A stretch of 64,000 nt of DNA from Bradyrhizobium sp. CSA207 (GCF_029051685.1 NZ_JAACFT010000022.1:62001-126000); one strand, 5' to 3'; positions 35,309 through 44,673 are shown, counted from the first letter of the stretch. Numbers and translations are program-made. Notes: a model not told the origin generated them from the letters alone.

Positions 35309-36997
35309 CTACGTACCGCTCCCCGCCGCGGTTGCGACCACCGGCAAAACCTCCGCACTCGCACTGTCCGGAGTCTCTTCCTTCCAGCGCACCGAACCGA
35401 ATGGCCGCTCCAGCATGCGGCGGATTCGCACCGGGTCGGGCCCGATGTGGAAATCGATCGCTTGCTGATGCAGCGCGCGTTCGGATTGGGTCGAACGGTT
35501 GCGCTGGCGCAGATAGTCCAGCCAGGTCGGGCAGTGATAGCGCTCGGTCCACAATTCGGGGTCGGCGATGTCGCGCGCGATCGACCAGCCATAGGCGCCG
35601 TTGCGCTGCCTGGAGAGCTGCACATCCTGCATCACATTGTGGAAGGCGCGCGCGTTCTCCTGCGACACGCGATATTCGATCTCGACCACCAAAGGTCCGC
35701 TGCGCGCCGTGAGCGACAGCTTCACTTCCGGGTCGGCCAGCACCTCGGCGTCCTCGTTGCGGGCGCCGACGCGCGGCATCGCCAGCCAGATTCCGAGCAG
35801 CGGCGAGATCAGCATCAACCCGGCGGCAACCAGAAGCGCGACCTCGACGCCGGCATAGTCGGTGAGGTGACCCCAGCCCCACGCGCCGATCGCAATGCCC
35901 CCAGAGATCGAGGCCTGGAATGCTGCGAGCGATCGTCCCGCGACCCAGCGCGGCGCCGAGAGCTGCACGCCGATATTGAACAGCGCGACGGCGGCCATCC
36001 AGACCGCGCCGGCCAGCACCAGCGCGGCCGCTGTCAGTACGGGTTCTGTGCTCAAGGCAAGCGCGGCCATCGCAAACGCCATCGAGATCGTGCAGGCGCG
36101 GATCGCCGCCTCGCCGCTCATGCGCTTGCGCAGTTCGTGGATGTTGAGCGCGCCGACCACTGCGCCCATGCCGAACGCGCCCAGCATGATGCCGTAGGTC
36201 TGCGCGCCGCCATGCAGCAAATCGCGCGCGACCAGCGGCATCAGCGCCATGATGGCGCCGCCGATCAGGCCCATCACCAGCGTGCGCAACAGCACGATCT
36301 TGATGGGCGGCGAATTGGTGATGTAGCGCACGCCGGAAACCATGGCGCGGTTGAGCTTTTCCCGCGGCAGGCGCGAAGCTTCGGTGTTGCGCCGCCACAG
36401 CAGCAGCACCACCAATAGCGGCAGATAGAGGATCGCATTGCAGGCAAACGCTGCCACCGCGCCGAGCGCGGCGACGATGACGCCGCCGACCGCGGGACCG
36501 AAGCTGCGCGCGATGTTGTAGCTGATGCCGTTCAGCGCGACGGCCGACGGCAGTGCTTCGGGCGGCACCTGCTCGCTGACCGAGGATTGCCAGGCCGGGC
36601 CGAACAGCGCGTTACCGCTGCCCACAACGAAGCAGAAAGCAAGCAGCGTTTCCGGGGTGATCAGCTTGAGCCAAGCCAGCAGTGTCAGCGCAGTCGCGCC
36701 GGTCAGCGCGATCATAAGCGAGATCAGGGTGACGATGCGCCGGTCGTACATGTCGGCGATCGCGCCGGCCGGCATCGAGATCAGCATGATCGGCAGCATC
36801 AGGGCGGTCTGCACCAGCGCCACCTTGTCGGCCGAGGCCGCCATCTGCGTCATCGCCCAGGCGGCGCCGACGCCCTGGATCAGCAGGCCGAGATTGGAGA
36901 GCAGGCTGGCAAGCCAGATGCGCCGGAACACGGTGTAGCGCAGCGGCGCGGTAATGCCGTCGGCGGCAATTTTCTGACGGTTCGTCTGCTCGGTCAT
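35309..36997 (-). CDS. MFS exporter (DHA3/MFS_3 family) with an extra C-terminal domain
   Basis: 562 residues. Residues 1-415 are a 12-helix major facilitator of the DHA3 type: FRRIWLASLLSNLGLLIQGVGAAWAM, the loop 2-3 motif GAIADMYDRRIV, and GPAWQSSVSEQVPPEALPSAVALNGISYN, as in EntS-like siderophore or drug exporters. The last 130 residues are soluble, with VEIEYRVSQENARAFHNVMQDVQLSR resembling an ABM-like ferredoxin fold. That tail occurs in many relatives, but its function is unknown. Divergent from the Tat hydrolase. Confidence 0.88.
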   Translation of the reverse strand: MTEQTNRQKIAADGITAPLRYTVFRRIWLASLLSNLGLLIQGVGAAWAMTQMAASADKVALVQTALMLPIMLISMPAGAIADMYDRRIVTLISLMIALTGATALTLLAWLKLITPETLLAFCFVVGSGNALFGPAWQSSVSEQVPPEALPSAVALNGISYNIARSFGPAVGGVIVAALGAVAAFACNAILYLPLLVVLLLWRRNTEASRLPREKLNRAMVSGVRYITNSPPIKIVLLRTLVMGLIGGAIMALMPLVARDLLHGGAQTYGIMLGAFGMGAVVGALNIHELRKRMSGEAAIRACTISMAFAMAALALSTEPVLTAAALVLAGAVWMAAVALFNIGVQLSAPRWVAGRSLAAFQASISGGIAIGAWGWGHLTDYAGVEVALLVAAGLMLISPLLGIWLAMPRVGARNEDAEVLADPEVKLSLTARSGPLVVEIEYRVSQENARAFHNVMQDVQLSRQRNGAYGWSIARDIADPELWTERYHCPTWLDYLRQRNRSTQSERALHQQAIDFHIGPDPVRIRRMLERPFGSVRWKEETPDSASAEVLPVVATAAGSGT

Positions 36998-37132
36998 ATC
37001 CCCTTCCGGGAAGTCTGGCAGGAATGGCTTCAGGGATTCTGGTATGGTCAGTGATGCCTGCGAAAGTCCTTCGCTGTCCAGTGGTTAGGCCGCTATAAGC
37101 GGTGCAAAGAAATGGTTGCCGGAGAGGAACAT

Positions 37133-38503
37133 ATGAAGCTGTCGCGACGGACGATCCTGCAGGGTGCCGGCACGCTGCCCTTCGCGGTTGCGAGCTTGCG
37201 GATGGAAGCGCTGGCGCAAGCCGCCCCCGCGGCGCAGGGTTCGGAGGTGCCGCCGATCCTGTTCGTTCATGGCAATGGCGACTACGACGCGCTCTGGATG
37301 ACCACCTTGTGGCGGATGGAATCGAACGGCATCGCGCGCGCTCGCATGCTGGCGATCAATTTCACCGATCCCAATGCGCGAAGCGACGACAGCGTCGAGC
37401 AGGCCAACCGGTCCTCGACCGAGGACCAGCGCCGCGAGCTCGCGGCGGCCATCACCGAACTGAAGCGCCGCACGGGTGCGCCTCGCGTGGCGCTGGTCGG
37501 TAGCTCGCGCGGCGGCTACGCGACTCGCAACGTCGTCAGGAATGGCGGTGCGGCAGATGTCAGCCATGCCGTGTTGTGCGGCACACCCAATCACGGCGTT
37601 TTTGCGACCGACGACACGCTCGGCAGCGAGTTCAACGGCCGGGGCGCATTCTTGCGGGGCTTGAACGAGGGTGAGAGCGAGGTGACTCCGGGCGTGGCCT
37701 TTCTCACGTTGCGCAGTGACGGCATGGACAAATACGCGCAACCCGACGGCCGTTTCATCGGGAAGCCCGGCGTGCCGACCGGCGTCACCGCCGAGGGGCC
37801 CGAGCTGAAGGGCGCCACGAATCTCGTGCTCGGCGCGCTCGACCATCGCGAGGTCGCGTTTCATCCCCGTGCCTTCCGCGAGATCTACAAATTCATCGCC
37901 GGCCGCGAGCCTGTGCGCATCGCGATCATGCCGGAGCAGAATGTCAGGCTGAGCGGCCTTGTGACCGGTACGCCGGGCGGTGTGTCGACCAACCGTCCGG
38001 TCGCGGGCGCAACCGTCGATATCTTCCGGGTCGAGCCCGAAACTGGAGAGCGTAAGGGCGGTGCAGTGCACAGCTCAAAGACCGGCGCCGACGGACGTTG
38101 GGGGCCGGCGGAGGTCGATGCCGCCTCGTCGCTCGAATTCGTCCTGACTTCGCCGGATGCGCCGACAACGCATTTTTACCGCTCGCCTTTCCCGCGCTCG
38201 TCCGACGTCGTGCATCTGCGTGCCGCGCGCCCGCTCGGGCCGGCGGACAAGGATGCGGGTGCGGTCGTGATCATGTCGCGCCCGCGCGGCTATTTCGGCC
38301 TGCCACGGGACGTGGTGCTATTCGACGGCAGGGAGCCGGCCGACGTCAAGCTGGGCGTGCCCACGGATGCGACAGCAACCCTGCGCCTTTCGGCCGCCGA
38401 GGTCGGGCGTAACGTCGTGGCCCAATTCAACGAAGAACGGATTGTGGCACGCGCGTGGCCTGCCTCCGAGAACAGGATTGCGATTGCCGAGCTGACTTAT
38501 TAG
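37133..38503 (+). CDS. Tat-secreted alpha/beta hydrolase (lipase-like) with a C-terminal beta domain
   Basis: 456 residues from ATG 37133 (GGAGAGGAAC upstream). The first 28 residues are a twin-arginine signal (LSRRTILQGAGTLPFAVASL). The hydrolase domain (to about 275) has the oxyanion HGNGD motif, nucleophile GSSRGG (Ser about 123) and a late His around LGALDHREVAFHPRAF. Residues 285-456 form beta-strand-rich carboxypeptidase-regulatory or immunoglobulin-like segments (GATVDIFRVEPETGERKGG). Probably a periplasmic esterase or lipase. It is followed directly by a cytochrome P450 gene, 48 bases apart. Confidence 0.85.
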   Translation: MKLSRRTILQGAGTLPFAVASLRMEALAQAAPAAQGSEVPPILFVHGNGDYDALWMTTLWRMESNGIARARMLAINFTDPNARSDDSVEQANRSSTEDQRRELAAAITELKRRTGAPRVALVGSSRGGYATRNVVRNGGAADVSHAVLCGTPNHGVFATDDTLGSEFNGRGAFLRGLNEGESEVTPGVAFLTLRSDGMDKYAQPDGRFIGKPGVPTGVTAEGPELKGATNLVLGALDHREVAFHPRAFREIYKFIAGREPVRIAIMPEQNVRLSGLVTGTPGGVSTNRPVAGATVDIFRVEPETGERKGGAVHSSKTGADGRWGPAEVDAASSLEFVLTSPDAPTTHFYRSPFPRSSDVVHLRAARPLGPADKDAGAVVIMSRPRGYFGLPRDVVLFDGREPADVKLGVPTDATATLRLSAAEVGRNVVAQFNEERIVARAWPASENRIAIAELTY

Positions 38504-38551
38504 CTGTTGAGCTGCAAGCCTTGACTGCGAAGATATCTGCGGGAGAGAGCC

Positions 38552-39919
38552 ATGAACATCGCCAGCGTGCGTCGGCCGATCGTCCCTCCGACCCCGCCGC
38601 GCGCCCCGGACGATATGTCGTTCCTCGGCCGGCTTGCTGTGATCAAGCAGAACATGATCGCAACCTGGGGCCAGCGCGCCTACGAGGAAGACGTCATCGA
38701 GGGCCGCTTCTTCTTCCGCAACAGTTTCATCCTGAATCGCCCGGACGCGATCCGGCACGTGCTCCTGAGCAACTACGAGAACTATTCGCGCACGCCGGCC
38801 GGCATCCGCATGCTGCGTCCCGTACTCGGTGACGGCCTTCTGATTGCGGAAGGCCATTCGTGGACGTTTCAGCGCCGCACCCTTGCACCGGCCTTCACGC
38901 CGAAGGCGACCGCCAACCTCGTCCCGCACATGACCGCGGTCTTGGACGAGACCATCGCGAAGCTCGAGGTGCGCACGGGCGAGCCCGTTGACCTGCGCGA
39001 GCTCATGCAGCGCATGACGCTCGAGATCGCCGGACGCACCATGTTCTCCTTCGGCATGGACCGGCATGGCCCGACCTTGCGCAATTTCGTCATGGAATAT
39101 GGGGCACGGCTGGGGCGGCCGTATTTTCTCGATATGGTGCTGCCGGTGTCATGGCCGAGCCCGATGGATTTTGCCCGCGCGCGTTTCCGCAAGCGCTGGA
39201 CCGAATTCGTCGCGATGCTGATTGCCGAGCGGCGTGCCGCGGGCAAGAAGACCGGTGCGCCGCCGCGCGATCTGTTCGATCTCATGGATGAGGCGCGCGA
39301 CCCCGAGACCGGCAAGGGCTTTTCCGACGAACAGCTCGTTGACGAGGTCGCGACCATGATCCTCGCGGGGCACGAGACCACGGCGACCGCGTTGTTCTGG
39401 GCGCTCTATCTGCTCGCGCTGGATCCGGACACGCAAGAGGAAGTGGCTTCCGAGACCCGCGGCGAGCATCTCGACAGCATGGCCGATATCGATCGCCAGA
39501 AATTCACCCGCGCCGTGATCGAGGAGACCATGCGGCTCTATCCGCCAGCCTTCCTGATCGCGCGGGCCGCCCGGGAAAAGGACAATGCGGCCGGCGTTGC
39601 GATCGGCAAGGGCGACATCATCATGATCGCGCCGTGGCTGCTGCATCGGCACGAGAAGCTGTGGGATCAACCGAACGCGTTCGTTCCAAAACGCTTCATG
39701 TCGACCGAGGCGCCGGATCGTTTCGCCTATCTGCCGTTCGGCGCCGGGCCGCGCGTCTGCGTCGGCGCGCCGTTTGCGCAGGCCGAATCCGTGCTGGCGC
39801 TGGCGCGGCTGATCGGCGCGTTTCGCGTCGAGCTTGCCGATACCGATCCCGTCATCCCGCACGGCGTCGTGACGACCCACCCCGGCCACTCGCCCATGTT
39901 CCGCATCACGCGTCGGTGA
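38552..39919 (+). CDS. Cytochrome P450
   Basis: 455 residues, soluble, full length. Landmarks are the I-helix AGHETTATALFW (oxygen-binding Thr), ExxR in EETMRLYPPAF, and the heme loop FGAGPRVCVGAPFAQAE with the thiolate Cys at about 403. The PF-rich N-terminal third lacks a membrane anchor. The overall look is of the class whose members resemble CYP3/CYP4-like enzymes and hydroxylate fatty acids or hydrocarbons; the substrate is not predicted. No ferredoxin or reductase gene is adjacent, so electrons must come from elsewhere. Co-directional with the upstream hydrolase. Confidence 0.95.
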   Translation: MNIASVRRPIVPPTPPRAPDDMSFLGRLAVIKQNMIATWGQRAYEEDVIEGRFFFRNSFILNRPDAIRHVLLSNYENYSRTPAGIRMLRPVLGDGLLIAEGHSWTFQRRTLAPAFTPKATANLVPHMTAVLDETIAKLEVRTGEPVDLRELMQRMTLEIAGRTMFSFGMDRHGPTLRNFVMEYGARLGRPYFLDMVLPVSWPSPMDFARARFRKRWTEFVAMLIAERRAAGKKTGAPPRDLFDLMDEARDPETGKGFSDEQLVDEVATMILAGHETTATALFWALYLLALDPDTQEEVASETRGEHLDSMADIDRQKFTRAVIEETMRLYPPAFLIARAAREKDNAAGVAIGKGDIIMIAPWLLHRHEKLWDQPNAFVPKRFMSTEAPDRFAYLPFGAGPRVCVGAPFAQAESVLALARLIGAFRVELADTDPVIPHGVVTTHPGHSPMFRITRR

Positions 39920-39969
39920 CAGGCGACTGCCTGGCCAATGGCGTGATCCACCCTAGATAGAGTCCCGCC

Positions 39970-41379
39970 ATGAGCGATATCCAAGCCCAGCTTTCCGTTC
40001 TGAAGCAAACCGCCGATCCGAAGGTAGTCGACGCGATTCAGCATCTGATCGACCACGGTGAGGATCACGAGCTCAACCGCGTCAATGTCCTCGACTTTTC
40101 CAGGCAGCACAATCTCGACGAAGAGCGGACGATCTCGGGCTTCCTGCATTCGGCCCGGCTTGGGCTGTTCGATCTCGGCTGGAATGTGCTGTGTCCGGGA
40201 TGCGGCGGCGTGCTCGGCGCGCATTCGACGCTGAAGGCGCTCAAGCCCGATGACTATCACTGCGCGCTCTGCGCCTGCGGCTACAAGGCTTCCGTCGACG
40301 ACCAGGTCGAGGTCTCCTTCACAGTGAATCCGCGCGTGCGGCGCATCGCGGCGCATGACCCCGACTCGCTTCCGGTCTGGGAATATTTCAAGCAGGTGTT
40401 CTGGAGCTCCGGCGTCGACTTCAACAAGGACTCGTTTGCGACGCTGGCCAACGAGGTGACGCTGGATACGCTCGAGCTTCCCGCCGGCGAGAAGGCGACC
40501 ATGTCGCTGCAACTGCCGAGCGACTTCATCATCATCTTCGAGCCGGTGACGCACGCCGCCCAGTTTATCGACGTCCAGGGTGAGCCGACCAAGGAACGCC
40601 AGCAGCTCGCCATTATGTACAACAAGGTGCAGGCCCCGACAGGGACCGCGGTGATGCGGCCGGGTCCATTGCGGCTGTCGCTGGAAAACCAGGCCGGCGT
40701 GCGGGTGCTGCCGTCGGTGTTCATCGCGGCCGACGCGCTTCATCACCTGATCGGCAAGCGCAAGCCGTTCCTCACCGCCAAGCGGATGCTGTCGAACCAG
40801 ACCTTTCGCGATGTGTTCAAGGCCGACAATCTCAGTCTCGACCAGCGGCTCCAGATCACCTCGCTGACCTTCCTGTTCACCGACCTCAAGGGCTCGACCG
40901 CGCTTTATGAGCGGGTCGGCGACCTTGCCGCCTTCGATCTCGTGCGCGCGCATTTTCACGCGCTGCTCGAGATCATCTCCTCGGAAAAAGGCGCCGTGGT
41001 GAAGACGATCGGCGACGCCGTGATGGCGACATTCGTCCGTCCCGAGCACGCGATCGTCGCCGGTCTGCGGATGCGGGCAGCGATGGACGAGCTCAACAAG
41101 CAGCGCGGCACCGCCGATCTTATCGTCAAGATCGGCATCCACGAGGGTCCCTGCCTTGCGGTGATGCTCAACGAGCGCCAGGACTATTTCGGCCAGACCG
41201 TCAACATCGCCGCGCGCGTGCAGAGCCTGTCCACGTCGCAGGAAATCCACATCACCGGACCGGTGCTGGACGCGCCGGCTGTTGCCGAGGTGTTGCAGCA
41301 GCGCGAGATCAAGCCGATCCAGAAGCAGGCCGCGCTGCGCGGCATCGCCGACAAGATGGTGGTGTACGAGATACCGTAG
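39970..41379 (+). CDS. Class III nucleotidyl cyclase with an N-terminal zinc ribbon (DUF5939-like)
   Basis: 469 residues. The N-terminal half contains two Cys pairs, CPGCG near 77 and CALCACG near 99, that look like a zinc ribbon, then a beta-rich region to about 290 that resembles DUF5939. The C-terminal cyclase domain has FTDLKGST and TIGDAVMA (metal Asp), Lys of VVKTIGD, DYFGQTVNIAARVQ with the catalytic Asn and Arg. No membrane segments. Catalytic residues are intact, so cAMP (or cGMP) production is expected. It starts 50 bases after the P450; a TerB-family gene follows. Confidence 0.9.
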   Translation: MSDIQAQLSVLKQTADPKVVDAIQHLIDHGEDHELNRVNVLDFSRQHNLDEERTISGFLHSARLGLFDLGWNVLCPGCGGVLGAHSTLKALKPDDYHCALCACGYKASVDDQVEVSFTVNPRVRRIAAHDPDSLPVWEYFKQVFWSSGVDFNKDSFATLANEVTLDTLELPAGEKATMSLQLPSDFIIIFEPVTHAAQFIDVQGEPTKERQQLAIMYNKVQAPTGTAVMRPGPLRLSLENQAGVRVLPSVFIAADALHHLIGKRKPFLTAKRMLSNQTFRDVFKADNLSLDQRLQITSLTFLFTDLKGSTALYERVGDLAAFDLVRAHFHALLEIISSEKGAVVKTIGDAVMATFVRPEHAIVAGLRMRAAMDELNKQRGTADLIVKIGIHEGPCLAVMLNERQDYFGQTVNIAARVQSLSTSQEIHITGPVLDAPAVAEVLQQREIKPIQKQAALRGIADKMVVYEIP

Positions 41380-41516
41380 ACGTCGTCCCGGCGAAGAGAT
41401 TGCCGAAACGTAATCCCGCGCGCGGAACTGACGCATGTTGCGGCGGTTGAGTATCCCGCTCATATATTGCTGTAACGGCCGCCTCCCCGCGGCTTCATCG
41501 ATATCGGTAGGACTTT

Positions 41517-41978
41517 ATGCTCGACGGCCTGCGCCAATTCATCGCTGACATCGTTGCTCCCCAGGCGGTCGACCGCGCCTTCGGCGACAGCGACTATCGA
41601 CTGGCGGCAACCGCGCTGCTGGTCCATGTGGTTTCGCTGGACGGCCAGCCGACTGCGGACGAGCAACGCAAGCTGCATAGCCTGATCGAACGTCATTTCG
41701 GGCTCGATCGCGGTACTGCGGACCGCCTGATCGCGGACGCGACCCAGGTCGAGGGCGAGGCGGTCGACCTCTATCATTTCACCAGCGTTATCATGCGCTC
41801 GCTCGATGAGGAGGGGCGCAAGCGCATCGTGCAGATGATGTGGGAGCTGGTCTATGCCGACGGCCAGGTCACCGAGTTCGAAGACAACGTCGTTTGGCGC
41901 GCCTCCGACCTGCTCGGGATCGCCCAGCGCGACCGGATCGACCTGAAGCATGCCGTTGCGGACCGCGCCGGTAACTAG
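41517..41978 (+). CDS. TerB-like protein
   Basis: 153 residues, all helical, with two acidic motifs of the TerB fold, VVSLDGQPTADEQRKLHSLI and ELVYADGQVTEFEDNVVW, which in relatives bind metal. The TerB family includes tellurite-resistance and membrane-stress proteins; stand-alone members like this are common and of unknown role. Start ATG 41517 follows a weak GGTAGGA site. The upstream neighbour is the zinc-ribbon cyclase, 137 bases away on the same strand. Confidence 0.85.
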   Translation: MLDGLRQFIADIVAPQAVDRAFGDSDYRLAATALLVHVVSLDGQPTADEQRKLHSLIERHFGLDRGTADRLIADATQVEGEAVDLYHFTSVIMRSLDEEGRKRIVQMMWELVYADGQVTEFEDNVVWRASDLLGIAQRDRIDLKHAVADRAGN

Positions 41979-42206
41979 ATGAAGAATGGCGCCGTCGGCG
42001 GCTGACCCGTCTCGACACGGCGAATTGCGAGCCGCGCAGATCACATGACGAAATTTTAATGTAGCCGCCGGCCGCTCCGGTGCCGGACCCCTGTGAAATC
42101 AGCGGTTTTTCCTGCACTCCCTGTCGCCAGCTCAAGCCGCCACGCTGCCACTCAGCTTGCGCGGCGCGCACGCTCTATGCTCTCGTTCCGCTATTGCGGG
42201 GGCAAA

Positions 42207-42232
42207 AAACTTGAATCCAAAACTTGAATCCA
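42207..42232. repeat. 13-base tandem duplication upstream of the SDR gene
   Basis: AAACTTGAATCCA occurs twice in a row (42207-42219 and 42220-42232), just before the ribosome-site region of the gene starting at 42246. Probably a replication slip in the leader. Confidence 0.7.
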
Positions 42233-42245
42233 AGAGAGTTCGATC

Positions 42246-43025
42246 GTGACTGAGCGGGTGACGCTGATTACCGGTGCCTCTGCGGGCATCGGCATAGAGC
42301 TGGCGCGCGTGTTCGCCGCAAACGGGCACCGCCTGGCGCTCACGGCGCGCAGAGCCGATCGGCTCGAGGCGCTCGCCAGCGAGCTCTCCGCCAAGGGCGG
42401 CACGAAGCCGATCGTGATTGCCTGCGACCTCGAGGAAGCAGACGCGGGCGAGACGATCGCCGCCGCGCTCGCCGCCGCAGGCGTCGAGCTCGACAATCTC
42501 GTCAACAATGCCGGCTTTGGTGTGTTCGGCGATGCCGTCGAAAGCGACCGTGTCGAGCAGGTCGGCATCGTCGATGTCAACGTCCGGGCTCTAACCGATC
42601 TGTCGCTGCGCTTTGCCGATCAGCTCATCAGGAACAAGGGCGGTCTTCTCAATGTCGGCTCGGTCGCCGGCTTTTTGCCCGGCCCCGGCATGGCTGTCTA
42701 CTACGCCTCCAAGGCCTATGTGATCTCTTTCACCGAGGCCCTGCGCGCAGAGCTCGGCCCGCGCGGCGTCCGCGTTACGGTCCTTTGCCCGGGCCCGGTG
42801 CCCACCGAATTCCAGGCGCGGGCCCGCATTGGATCCGGACATGATACGGCGGTTCTCAACGTTTCGGCCGCGGATGTCGCACGCGAGGCCTATCGCGGCC
42901 TGATGGCCAACAAACGGGCAGTGCTGCCCGGCCTCGCCATCAAGATCGTGCCGTTCCTGCTGCGCTTCTTTCCGCGCGACTTCATCCTGTTCGCCGCAAG
43001 CCGGTTTCAGAGGCAAAGGCGCTAG
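42246..43025 (+). CDS. Short-chain dehydrogenase/reductase
   Basis: 259 residues, classical SDR. Cofactor loop TGASAGIG at 10-17; NNAGFG near 88; catalytic Ser in NVGSVAGF, and YYASKAY with Tyr and Lys spaced YxxxK near 155. An Arg-Arg pair after the second beta strand (TARRADR) suggests NADP preference. The C-terminal LAIKIVPFLLRFFPRDFILFAASRF is hydrophobic and amphipathic, so membrane association is possible. Substrate unknown. Confidence 0.93.
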   Translation: MTERVTLITGASAGIGIELARVFAANGHRLALTARRADRLEALASELSAKGGTKPIVIACDLEEADAGETIAAALAAAGVELDNLVNNAGFGVFGDAVESDRVEQVGIVDVNVRALTDLSLRFADQLIRNKGGLLNVGSVAGFLPGPGMAVYYASKAYVISFTEALRAELGPRGVRVTVLCPGPVPTEFQARARIGSGHDTAVLNVSAADVAREAYRGLMANKRAVLPGLAIKIVPFLLRFFPRDFILFAASRFQRQRR

Positions 43026-43150
43026 CGGAAGCCGTCAGCTCCCGTATTGGCCCGGAGCTTGCTTTCATTTCGGTGCGTGCGCGAACTCACACGAAATTAA
43101 CGATCGCTTAGTTATGCTGGCGGTCTGAACCGATAGCACTTGGAAAGGCA

Positions 43151-43954
43151 ATGTCGTTCCGGACGAACAGGTTTGGTGGCGCAGAATTGGTGCCCTTCCC
43201 CAAGCGAAGGGACCTCGGCGCATCCGCTGCTCGTCCTGAAACCCGACTGCCGGTTCTCGTCATTCTGCATCAGGAATCCTCGACGCCCGGCCGCGTCGGC
43301 AATGCGCTCCGCGCGCTCGGCCATCGCCTCGACATCCGCCGTCCCCGCTTCGGCGATCCCCTGCCCGAGACGCTCGAGCAGCATGCCGGCGCCGTGGTCT
43401 TCGGCGGTCCGATGAGCGCCAACGATTCCGACGGCTACATCCGACGCGAGATCGACTGGATCGAAATTCCGCTGCGCGAGCAGCGGCCGTTCCTCGGCAT
43501 CTGCCTCGGCGCGCAGATGCTCGCGATGCAGTTAGGGGCCCGCGTCGCACCACATGCAGATGCGCTGACCCAGATTGGCTATTACCCGATCCGTCCGACC
43601 GCGGCCGGACACGCGGTCTGCCCTGACTGGCCGGCACGAGTCTATCATTGGCATCGCGAAGGATTTGAGCTGCCGCCCGGCGCCGAACTGCTTGCCGAAG
43701 GCGATGATTTTCCGGTGCAGGCATTCCGCACCGGCAATTCCTTCGGCTTGCAGTTTCACCCTGACGTGACCTACGCGATGATGCATTGCTGGACTACGCG
43801 CGGCTATGACGGCCTGAGCGCGCCCGGTGCGCGCGAGCGGCATCATCATTTTACAGACCGTGCCGTCTACGACGTCGCGGAACGCGCATGGCTTGATCAT
43901 TTCATCGACGGCTGGCTGGCGCGCCGGTCGGTGCTGGCGCAGGCCGCCGAGTGA
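43151..43954 (+). CDS. Class I glutamine amidotransferase-like protein
   Basis: 267 residues from ATG 43151; the domain proper begins near residue 34 (LPVLVILHQESS), so a later start is possible. GATase1 motifs: oxyanion FGGPMSAND, nucleophile elbow GICLGAQMLA (Cys about 117) and FHPDVTYAMM supplying His of the triad. It resembles the GMP synthase-like amidotransferases (YfeJ type) that act as stand-alone glutaminases or gamma-glutamyl hydrolases. No synthetase subunit is nearby, so the acceptor is unknown. Confidence 0.87.
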   Translation: MSFRTNRFGGAELVPFPKRRDLGASAARPETRLPVLVILHQESSTPGRVGNALRALGHRLDIRRPRFGDPLPETLEQHAGAVVFGGPMSANDSDGYIRREIDWIEIPLREQRPFLGICLGAQMLAMQLGARVAPHADALTQIGYYPIRPTAAGHAVCPDWPARVYHWHREGFELPPGAELLAEGDDFPVQAFRTGNSFGLQFHPDVTYAMMHCWTTRGYDGLSAPGARERHHHFTDRAVYDVAERAWLDHFIDGWLARRSVLAQAAE

Positions 43955-43999
43955 TCGCGCCGTCGCGCGACGGCCGCCGTGGCTTACGGGGAGGTGGGG

Positions 44000-44100
44000 A
44001 TCTCTTTAACAGCCCGGCTTCGCCTTTGGCTTCGCCGGGCACCATGCTCCGCCCTTCAGGCTCTGCGCGGCTGCGCCACGCGTAGCCCGAAGGGCGAAGC
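44000..44100. repeat. Inverted-repeat tail next to tRNA-Ala
   Basis: CCCGGCTTCGCC and GGCTTCGCCGGG pair at 44013-44039, and GCCCTTCAGGC...GCCCGAAGGGC pair further right. It lies just downstream of the minus-strand tRNA and could serve as its terminator. Confidence 0.6.
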
Positions 44101-44101
44101 G

Positions 44102-44177
<76 letters not shown>

Positions 44178-44219
44178 GTTTGTTAGCCGCTCTGGTTAAT
44201 GCGGCCGACAACCGGGCGC

Positions 44220-44248
44220 CATTTAAGTCCCTGCTAAGGTCAAGTCAA
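44220..44248 (-). promoter_or_regulatory. Promoter of tRNA-Ala
   Basis: On the minus strand TTGACT, a 17-base spacer and TAAATG lie about 43 bases before the tRNA. It is the best sigma-70-like match of the three tRNA genes in this window. Confidence 0.5.
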
Positions 44249-44367
44249 GGACGGGCGTAATCCGGTTTTAGCCATCCCGACGCCCGAACTTCCCTTGTTT
44301 GGGTCGGAGGGAACCGATATCTAGCAAAAGGCGTCAATCCCCACCTCAGCCAGAGTTTTCAAAAGCC

Positions 44368-44658
44368 ATGCGTGCCGTTCTCGACATCGTCATCATCGTG
44401 CTCGACCTCTACGTCTGGCTGCTGATCGCGTCCGCGATCCTGTCCTGGCTGATCGCTTTCAACGTCGTCAACACCCGCAACCAGTTCGTGTCGGCGGTTG
44501 CGGAGTTCCTGTACCGCATCACCGAGCCAATGCTGGCGCCGATTCGCAACTTCCTCCCGAGTCTCGGCGGCCTCGATATTTCGCCGATCATTCTGATCCT
44601 GCTCATCATGTTCATCGAGCGCGTGATCCTGTACTACGTCTACCCGAACGTGATTTAG
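44368..44658 (+). CDS. YggT family membrane protein
   Basis: 96 residues from ATG 44368. Two hydrophobic helices (about 7-28 and 68-88) flank a loop with the family segment RITEPMLAPIRNFLP. YggT proteins are small inner-membrane proteins linked to osmotic tolerance or cell-shape genes; the exact role is unknown. The DUF167 gene begins 15 bases after its stop, a frequent pairing (yggT-yggU), so they form one operon with folD. Confidence 0.92.
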   Translation: MRAVLDIVIIVLDLYVWLLIASAILSWLIAFNVVNTRNQFVSAVAEFLYRITEPMLAPIRNFLPSLGGLDISPIILILLIMFIERVILYYVYPNVI

Positions 44659-44673
44659 ACAGGCTGGAGCACG

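Noticed and set aside
37133..43954. Defence or secondary-metabolite island
   Set aside because: The genes (hydrolase, P450, cyclase, TerB, SDR, amidotransferase) have core-like composition and are separated by ordinary gaps; nothing marks them as one biosynthetic or defence system.
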